From positions 1 to 30,757 of the forward strand of contig NZ_JBGTYY010000026.1 in NCBI RefSeq assembly GCF_041807705.1: a stretch of DNA of 30,757 bases, read 5' to 3'. The first letter of the stretch is position 1. Each line of letters begins with the position of its first letter. The DNA is from Mannheimia sp041807705. GTDB taxonomy: Bacteria > Pseudomonadota > Gammaproteobacteria > Enterobacterales > Pasteurellaceae. The notes beneath the pieces are model-generated. The model worked only from the letters and a program-made list of their open reading frames with translations. It was not told the DNA's origin and did no database searches. Made by a program: the position numbers and the translations under genes. Shown here one piece after another: positions 25,401 through 30,757 of this stretch.

Positions 25401-25452
25401 CAAGCGGTCTAATTTGTAAATTTTTTTGCAAATTAGACCGCTTGTTTTTTTA
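25401..25452. terminator. Strong bidirectional terminator built from inverted uptake sequences (sucD / AGCS symporter)
   Basis: CAAGCGGTCTAATTTG (25401-25416) pairs over 16 bases with CAAATTAGACCGCTTG (25429-25444), then a run of eight Ts. The outer part of the stem is an inverted uptake-sequence pair. It lies between convergent genes and can serve both. Confidence 0.9.
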
Positions 25453-25460
25453 TATTTAAA

Positions 25461-26906
25461 TTACTCTTTCGATTTCCAAATTAAAGGATCAACACCTTTG
25501 TGAATTAAATCTTGGTGTTCTTCAATTCTAAATACGGGTTCTTTGCCTTGCTTAAGTTGGCGGATATAGTCTTTCATAATAATCCAAACAATTGGAGCAA
25601 GAATTAAAATTGCCACAAGGTTAATAACCGCCATTGATGCCATTACCGTATCCGCAAATGCCCATACAATACCGCCATCACGCACTGCGCCAAAGTAAAC
25701 AAAGAACAATACCACGGCACGGAAACTCCATACAAACCACGCTTTATTTTTGATATAGCGAATGTTAGTTTCTGCATACGCATAGTTACCGATAATAGAG
25801 GTAAAGCAAAACAGTAAAATAACAAAAGCTAAGAAATGTAAGCCAAACTCGCCTAAGTGGAATTGCAATGCTGTTTGAGTTAGTGAAATACCTCTTAAGT
25901 TTTCACCACCATAATTATCTGACATTAAAATAATAATTGCTGTGCAAGTACAAACCACCAGTGTATCTACAAATACACCTAACATTTGGATTAATCCTTG
26001 ACTTGCCGGGTGTTTAGCATCTGAGGTTGCAGCCGAGTTTGGTGCAGAACCCATACCCGCTTCGTTTGAGAATAAACCACGTTTAATCCCCATTAACATC
26101 GTTTTTGACACTAATGCACCAAACATACCGCCAGCAGCTGCTGAGAAGTCAAAAGCACTCTCAATAATCAAACCGATAATATATGGCACACGCTCAATAT
26201 TCATACCTAAAATAATTACGGCAATAATGAGATAGAATAATGCCATCGTAGGCACAACTTGAGATGAAAACACGCCAATACGTTTTACCCCACCAGAGAT
26301 AATAAGACCGGTAATAATTACTAAAGTACTACCAACATAAACCGGATTCCAATCCCACGCATTTTTAGTTGCTTCTACAATAGAATTTGATTGCACAGCA
26401 TTGAATGCAAATCCAAAAGTAAAGATTAAAGTTATCGCAAACGCAATGGCTAATGAAGGGAGTTTTAAGCCACGAGTGATATAATAAGCAGGACCACCGC
26501 GAAACATACCGTTCGGATCTTTTGTTTTATATAATTGCGCTAAGGAAGATTCCGCAAACGCAGAACTCATACCCATTAATGCCGTTACCCACATCCAAAA
26601 AACAGCACCCGGTCCACCAAGTGCAATCGCTGTTGCAACCCCACCAATGTTACCGACCCCAACACGGCTGGCTAACCCTGTTGTAAAGGCTTGGAATGGG
26701 GTAAGAGACTGCCCTGATGTAGAACGTCCGCTCCACATTTCACGTAAACTTTGTGGGAAAAGGCGGAGCTGTACAAAGCCGGTAGTAATGGTAAAAAATA
26801 GTCCTGTACCTAATAATAAAATAATAGTAATATCCCAAAGAGGAGCATCAATAGTATTGACAATCCAGGTTAGTATACCTTCGAAGAATACAATAATAGA
26901 ATCCAT
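25461..26906 (-). CDS. Sodium:alanine (amino acid) symporter, AGCS family
   Basis: Inner membrane transporter of 481 residues with about eleven hydrophobic helices, importing alanine and/or glycine with sodium. Family hallmarks: the N-terminal WIVNTIDAPLWDITIILLLGTGLFFT, GLASRVGVGNIGGVATAIALGGPGAVFWMWV, the FRGGPAYYITRGL segment, and the very typical KRGLFSNEAGMGSAPNSAA followed by HPASQGLIQMLGVFVDT. The C-terminus is short and charged, as usual. Substrate preference between alanine and glycine cannot be decided. AAAGAGGT precedes the start at 26906. It is monocistronic and shares a terminator with sucD. Confidence 0.94.
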   Translation of the reverse strand: MDSIIVFFEGILTWIVNTIDAPLWDITIILLLGTGLFFTITTGFVQLRLFPQSLREMWSGRSTSGQSLTPFQAFTTGLASRVGVGNIGGVATAIALGGPGAVFWMWVTALMGMSSAFAESSLAQLYKTKDPNGMFRGGPAYYITRGLKLPSLAIAFAITLIFTFGFAFNAVQSNSIVEATKNAWDWNPVYVGSTLVIITGLIISGGVKRIGVFSSQVVPTMALFYLIIAVIILGMNIERVPYIIGLIIESAFDFSAAAGGMFGALVSKTMLMGIKRGLFSNEAGMGSAPNSAATSDAKHPASQGLIQMLGVFVDTLVVCTCTAIIILMSDNYGGENLRGISLTQTALQFHLGEFGLHFLAFVILLFCFTSIIGNYAYAETNIRYIKNKAWFVWSFRAVVLFFVYFGAVRDGGIVWAFADTVMASMAVINLVAILILAPIVWIIMKDYIRQLKQGKEPVFRIEEHQDLIHKGVDPLIWKSKE

Positions 26907-27006
26907 AAAGACCTCTTTATAAAATAAAACGAGTTAGTTTAACTGATTTTCTTCTCTTGAACAGTTTTTTTGGTTATTTCTATAACAATTTTTAATCTAT
27001 ATCAAA

Positions 27007-28008
27007 TTAACGTCTAAATAAAATACCTGTGCTGGTATCAATAAAGCTACTGTGGAATAGTGTAACGCCAAATAAAATCAGGACTATCCCTAAGCCAAAT
27101 TTGATTAATCGAACCACATTTCTATTCATTTGTGCGGAGAAATACCAGCTACTTACTGTAATCGCCTTATTCCTTGCCACAATTACTAAGTAAGCGAATA
27201 GGCTTAGGGTAACACCTGTGCCGATTGCCATTACTAAGGCTGAAATCACGCCCCAAAAATAAAGATCTAAGGTATAAGAAAGAAATAAGACTAAAATCGC
27301 CCCTGAACAAGGTCTTGCCCCAATGCTTAAAATCAGCATTAGCTGTGTTTTCCAATCTTTCGCTTTCTGCATTTCATTTGATGTGGGTAAATGTTTATGT
27401 CCGCAGTCACAATGTTCATCGTGAACGTGGTGATTATGCTGCACAAGCGGTCGTTTTTGTGGAATTTTTTGCAAAACGGACGGCTGTGAAAATCGAATTG
27501 ATTTAATTTTTGGCTTGCTAACTTTCTTTATCACTTTAAATACCTGGTAGCACCAATACAGCCCAAGTAAAATCATAATAACGAAACTACCACGCTCTAC
27601 CCATTTCAAGGTTAAATTAAAATATTGGCGAGAAAGGGTAAAAATCACCACAATCACAGTAACGAGCGAAACCGCCACCAAACCTTGTACTAAGGCTGAG
27701 GCGAAGGTAATTTTCATTGCTTGATTAAGTTTTGTTTTTTCAAGCGAAAGATAGCTGGTTAAAATAAACTTACCGTGCCCAGGGCCTACAGCGTGGAATA
27801 CGCCATATAAAAAGCTGATAAAAACTAAGGTCAGCCCTGCTTTATTTTGATTATCGCTCAATGCGTTTAATGAACCAGAAAGCTCTGTATTAAACACTTT
27901 CTGCCACTCCATCACTTTAAAGAGCAAAATCGGATAAAGTTGATAAATTGCAAAAAATGCGATAAATCCGACTGCTAGCATTCCCCATTGTTTTAAGCTC
28001 AATCGCAT
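27007..28008 (-). CDS. NicO/RcnA-like nickel/cobalt transporter
   Basis: Inner membrane protein of 333 residues of the NicO (HoxN/RcnA-related) family, with about six helices. The metal motif HAVGPGHGK is at 72-80 and the matching ARPCSGA at 231-237; the cytoplasmic linker is His/Cys-rich (HNHHVHDEHCDCGHKH, 191-206), as expected for metal handling. An uptake sequence forms part of the coding sequence in this linker (27443-27452). Direction of transport is unclear: RcnA exports, but proteins paired with a DUF1007 protein are thought to import. The start overlaps the end of the DUF1007 gene by 10 bases, so the two are co-translated. Confidence 0.9.
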   Translation of the reverse strand: MRLSLKQWGMLAVGFIAFFAIYQLYPILLFKVMEWQKVFNTELSGSLNALSDNQNKAGLTLVFISFLYGVFHAVGPGHGKFILTSYLSLEKTKLNQAMKITFASALVQGLVAVSLVTVIVVIFTLSRQYFNLTLKWVERGSFVIMILLGLYWCYQVFKVIKKVSKPKIKSIRFSQPSVLQKIPQKRPLVQHNHHVHDEHCDCGHKHLPTSNEMQKAKDWKTQLMLILSIGARPCSGAILVLFLSYTLDLYFWGVISALVMAIGTGVTLSLFAYLVIVARNKAITVSSWYFSAQMNRNVVRLIKFGLGIVLILFGVTLFHSSFIDTSTGILFRR

Positions 28009-28646
28009 ACCATCTCCACTTTTTGTGCAAATTGTGCCCCTAATGAATAATCTTCATTTTCAGGCATATCGGGCGATTGTGTTTTATCTAGACTGGAAGC
28101 ATATAAACGCAATTTATTATCCACTTGTGGCTGTATTAATTCCGCTTTACAGCTGCTATTGCTGATACTAATCTCATTAGCACGATTGTATTCCATCGCA
28201 ATATAGTAACTTGGTTCATAAGTCGATAATCTCACCTTATTTTGTTTTAAATCATAAGGCTGACTTAAATGGAAAGTGATATAAAACACCACACGATTAT
28301 TTTTGATTTCAAAGCGTGTTTCTGTGGGTTGTGTGGTAAATTTTATCGGCCGGTTTTTACTATCATACAACACACTAAAATAATGATTTTGCAGAGCAGA
28401 TTGCACCATTTCTGCGGTAATATCTTTGCGGGTTTTCTCTTTATCGGCACTATTATTCATCTCATAAATCAATTCAGAAGAGGCGATTTCATCAAGCATC
28501 CATTCCATTTGAAATGACTTTAACATTGTGCCGTCCACAATAACCTTGTTTTTTAAATCGACAAAGGAATGTGGGTGAGAAAAGACATTACTAGCATATA
28601 GCATCGATAACGCAATAATAAAAGATTTTAATAATTTCATATTCAT
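27999..28646 (-). CDS. DUF1007 family periplasmic protein, partner of the NicO transporter
   Basis: A 215-residue exported protein. The signal peptide (MKLLKSFIIALSMLYASNVF) is cut before SHPHSFVDLKN; the mature HPHSFVDL start is the DUF1007 hallmark and likely a metal ligand after processing. The rest is beta-rich with MEWMLDEIASSELI and YITFHLSQPYDLKQN. Members are always found beside NicO transporters and are often annotated as periplasmic metal-binding partners; function is inferred from that pairing. The ATG at 28646 or the next at 28640 could be used. Expression signals upstream are weak, and the rnpB terminator ends only 15 bp upstream. Confidence 0.88.
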   Translation of the reverse strand: MNMKLLKSFIIALSMLYASNVFSHPHSFVDLKNKVIVDGTMLKSFQMEWMLDEIASSELIYEMNNSADKEKTRKDITAEMVQSALQNHYFSVLYDSKNRPIKFTTQPTETRFEIKNNRVVFYITFHLSQPYDLKQNKVRLSTYEPSYYIAMEYNRANEISISNSSCKAELIQPQVDNKLRLYASSLDKTQSPDMPENEDYSLGAQFAQKVEMVCD

Positions 28647-28660
28647 TCACTACAAAAAAT

Positions 28661-28694
28661 AAAAAAAGCGAACAAGTTGCCCCTGTTCGCTTTC
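28661..28694 (-). terminator. Rho-independent terminator of rnpB
   Basis: On the minus strand AAAGCGAACA, loop GGGGCAACT, TGTTCGCTTT and then a run of Ts, directly downstream of the RNase P RNA 3' end. It also separates rnpB from the DUF1007 gene that follows on the same strand. Confidence 0.9.
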
Positions 28695-28701
28695 AGAAAT
28701 T

Positions 28702-29080
<379 letters not shown>

Positions 29081-29086
29081 GGGAGC

Positions 29087-29114
29087 AGTATAGCAGATTC
29101 GCAAAATTTTGCAA
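29087..29114 (-). promoter_or_regulatory. rnpB promoter
   Basis: On the minus strand TTGCAA (29114-29109) and TATACT (29092-29087) are 16 bases apart, and TATACT lies 6 bases before the predicted 5' end of RNase P RNA. A GC-rich CTCCC stretch follows the -10, resembling a stringent-type discriminator. Confidence 0.8.
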
Positions 29115-29146
29115 AAATTTAACCGCTTGTACTATATTAGAAATGC

Positions 29147-29181
29147 AAAAAAGGATTAAGTTTCAAAAACTTAATCCTTTT
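29147..29181. terminator. Strong terminator hairpin upstream of rnpB
   Basis: AAAAGGATTAAGTTT (29149-29163) pairs with AAACTTAATCCTTTT (29167-29181) through a 3-base loop. On the minus strand a T-run follows (complement of 29147-29152). It would end minus-strand transcription coming from the prophage side before rnpB. Confidence 0.85.
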
Positions 29182-29445
29182 CTTTAATTCACTAACGAGC
29201 GATTATGCACGCTTGAAGTCTAAGTGAACTAATTAAAAGACACTCAAAATTTATCAATGAAATCAACGTGTTATTTAATCAGTTTATTTGATTTTTCCGA
29301 AACTATCTATGGAATATATTCCAATTTAGGGTTCGGTCTACTAGCCCCACTGTAGCAGGCCCAATAATTGTGAAATATAACCACAAAAACTGCGAAATAA
29401 AGCAAGTACTATATTTTCTTAGTTTTTTGTGCAAGAGCAATATAC
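29182..29445. other. Intergenic stretch at the prophage-chromosome boundary
   Basis: About 264 AT-rich bases without a credible gene. It holds a perfect 14-base palindrome, TGGAATATATTCCA (29310-29323). No tRNA, integrase gene or obvious repeated attachment core is visible; the true prophage end may lie here, but the other end would be needed to show it. Confidence 0.5.
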
Positions 29446-29787
29446 CTACACATCCTTATCTTTCACCTTGCCCCCAGAAAACATATATGGATTTACATAA
29501 CCATCATAATTTTGTGGTTGGAAATCATCTGGTACAGCTTGGATGAGTTGATTACACAGCCAATCAATGATGCACTCTTGCGTAGGCGGGACATTATTAA
29601 TGTGCAATATGGTAGGTGCACCTACTGCGGCTTTCCCACTCTCCTTTGTTTTTTTCGATATGTAGCTATCTATTGTTACGGTTGCAAAATTATACTTAAA
29701 ATCAACACTGTATGCCGTGATTTCGTGGTATTTTACGTCCGCTCCTGTATTTTGATCTTCGATTACTTTTTCGATAAATTTAGTCAT
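29446..29787 (-). CDS. Hypothetical protein at prophage edge
   Basis: A 113-residue soluble protein that I do not recognise as a named family. It starts MTKFIEKVIEDQNTGADVKY and has a clear ribosome binding site (AAAGGACAATCTT before the ATG). No signal peptide or membrane helix is seen. It lies after the tail-tip and lipoprotein genes on the same strand, but behind a terminator, so it may have its own promoter. Its position suggests a prophage accessory gene. Confidence 0.65.
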   Translation of the reverse strand: MTKFIEKVIEDQNTGADVKYHEITAYSVDFKYNFATVTIDSYISKKTKESGKAAVGAPTILHINNVPPTQECIIDWLCNQLIQAVPDDFQPQNYDGYVNPYMFSGGKVKDKDV

Positions 29788-29813
29788 AAGATTGTCCTTT
29801 TGCAGATTGTTGA

Positions 29814-29845
29814 TAAAAAAAGACCGCTTGTATTGCTACAAGCGG
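29814..29845 (-). terminator. Uptake-sequence hairpin terminator at the end of the prophage tail unit
   Basis: On the minus strand CCGCTTGTA, loop GCAA, TACAAGCGG and then TCTTTTTTT: a perfect 9-bp stem with a tetraloop and T-run. It follows the lipoprotein gene (stop at 29931) and precedes the 113-aa gene. Confidence 0.85.
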
Positions 29846-29930
29846 AGAATTTTTGGGGAGGTGAAAACAACGACCACACCCAAATACTACCCTGAGGCGA
29901 TGAGCGTGTGATTCGGTTCTAATTACTTTC

Positions 29931-30089
29931 TTAATTCGAATGCCCTCCTGAGCCAATACAGTTTTTACCCGGTAATTGCTCTTGAGGGGCTAGTTGATAA
30001 CAAAAGGTTGGCTTTGTTGTATAGTCTTGCTTATATTGAGTTGTACAAGCTGAAACCATAATTGTTGTAAGTAGTATAATTTTTTTCAT
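29931..30089 (-). CDS. Small prophage-associated lipoprotein (52 aa)
   Basis: A short gene easily missed by length cut-offs. The minus strand from 30089 reads MKKIILLTTIMVSACTTQYK, a complete lipoprotein signal with lipobox VSAC (Cys 15), then a hydrophilic tail with Cys at 30 and 44, ending SGGHSN and TAA. AGGAG lies 7 bases before the ATG, an excellent ribosome binding site. It follows the tail-tip gene by 9 bp, the position where lambda-like prophages carry lysogenic conversion genes such as lom and bor. It does not resemble Bor or Rz1. Role unknown. Confidence 0.75.
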   Translation of the reverse strand: MKKIILLTTIMVSACTTQYKQDYTTKPTFCYQLAPQEQLPGKNCIGSGGHSN

Positions 30090-30098
30090 ATTTGACTC

Positions 30099-30757
30099 CT
30101 ATAATTGATAAGATGAACCATTTGTAGATGATATAATTGCTCGAAAATTCACTTTAGCACTTCTCCCACGCCCTGCACACCACGCACGACACGTTACTAC
30201 ATATTGAGTATTAGCAATGAGTATTGCCCCAGAATCATTAAATGGGTTAGATACATTAGGCGAAATAGTATTGCTAATATCAATTACAGACGGTAATGTA
30301 ATTGTTGTCGGTGTCCGATTACTACCACTACCATAAAAAGTTTCGCTTTTACTCTCTCCTGTTGGAGTGTGGACAACATACAATGTTCTTGTCGCTTTTG
30401 TAGCAGGTAGTACAAATTGACATACATACTCATAATATGTATCACTTAATGCAAAACTGTTTTTCCTTTCTGAATATGTTTTACTTTTCCCTGTTGCTTT
30501 TGATGTCCAAGTTTTAGCCTCATAGATATTACCTCCGATCAATTGGTTGATTTCAAGTTCTCCAGTAAATTTACCTGTTAATCCCTCAATTCTTGCTCCT
30601 TTAATTATTCCCCCTTCAATTGTTGCCCCTGTAATTGTACTGCCCGTGATAGCATTACCCACAATTTGACCGCCGTTAATGATTGGAGAGGTAATCATCT
30701 CATTTGCCTTAAGATGACGACCAAGAATAGTGCCATTAGCGATTAAGTCACCATTCA
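30099..30757 (-). CDS. Phage tail tip/host specificity protein (gpJ-like), C-terminal part
   Basis: The frame is open to the right window edge: codons before the internal ATG at 30698 read NGDLIANGTILGRHLKANE, so that ATG is not the start. The segment NGGQIVGNAITGSTITGATI followed by GGIIKGARIEGLTGKF is a run of short glycine-rich beta repeats like those near the end of lambda gpJ and similar central tail fibre proteins, leading to a C-terminal domain of about 150 residues that would be the receptor-binding or fibre-attachment part. Function: host recognition by the virion. Only about 219 residues are visible, so completeness cannot be judged. Confidence 0.8.
   Translation of the reverse strand, partial: NGDLIANGTILGRHLKANEMITSPIINGGQIVGNAITGSTITGATIEGGIIKGARIEGLTGKFTGELEINQLIGGNIYEAKTWTSKATGKSKTYSERKNSFALSDTYYEYVCQFVLPATKATRTLYVVHTPTGESKSETFYGSGSNRTPTTITLPSVIDISNTISPNVSNPFNDSGAILIANTQYVVTCRAWCAGRGRSAKVNFRAIISSTNGSSYQL

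Noticed and set aside
29210..29245. Minus-strand tail reading VHLDFKRA before a stop, possibly a gene end left by prophage insertion
   Set aside because: The frame is closed by a stop just upstream and I could not tie the eight residues to a known protein.
29512..29895. 127-codon plus-strand frame
   Set aside because: It is opposite the 113-aa gene, which has a good ribosome binding site; the plus frame reads through the uptake-sequence terminator.

Overview
The window looks like chromosomal DNA from a member of the Pasteurellaceae in the Actinobacillus pleuropneumoniae/Mannheimia branch. Three things point there. The DNA is AT-rich. The uptake signal core ACAAGCGGT recurs at least fifteen times, mostly between genes, and this is the Apl-type rather than the Haemophilus-type core. 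The gene content (sapABCD behind a short TyrR, narQ, gmhA, rnpB) also fits. Species cannot be fixed from the sequence alone; Mannheimia-like is my best guess.

Layout. 1-175 is the truncated 5' part of an IS1016-like (IS1595 family) insertion sequence lying against the 3' end of leuB (189-1271, minus). A small YceK-like lipoprotein follows on the plus strand. The minus-strand block tyrR-sapA-sapB-sapC-sapD (7352 down to 1670) is a regulator plus most of a peptide ABC importer. sapD is broken only by what looks like a scaffold join: one N between two identical 81-bp copies. gmhA diverges from tyrR. A minus-strand housekeeping stretch follows: ycgN, ybjQ, rdgB, a GNAT acetyltransferase, narQ, a YbhA-like HAD phosphatase, a BamE/OmpA-domain lipoprotein, recJ, dsbC and a MepM-like M23 peptidase. 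Divergent from the peptidase is znuC, without its usual partner znuB, and then the TCA genes sucA, sucB, sucC and sucD on the plus strand. An AGCS sodium:alanine symporter, a NicO-family metal exporter/permease and a DUF1007 periplasmic protein follow on the minus strand. Next come the RNase P RNA gene (minus) and an edge of a lambda-like prophage (29446 to the right end): a 113-aa hypothetical protein, a 52-aa lipoprotein and the C-terminal part of a tail tip/host specificity protein.

How the parts fit together. TyrR and Sap appear to be one transcription unit, with a near-consensus TyrR box lying over the -35 of the tyrR promoter. That suggests autoregulation and aromatic amino acid control of the transporter. 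SucA/SucB (with an E3 encoded elsewhere) and SucC/SucD carry out 2-oxoglutarate to succinate; a plausible CRP site sits at -41.5 of the sucA promoter. DsbC and RecJ keep the neighbour order seen in E. coli.

The most unusual non-coding material is a repeat family of small hairpins. One copy lies between recJ and dsbC, inside the loop of an inverted pair of uptake sequences. A second, larger copy lies in the 344-bp sucB-sucC gap. The two copies show paired (compensatory) base changes in two stems. Apart from this and the prophage edge the region is ordinary core genome; I found no CRISPR array, toxin-antitoxin pair or recognisable defence system.
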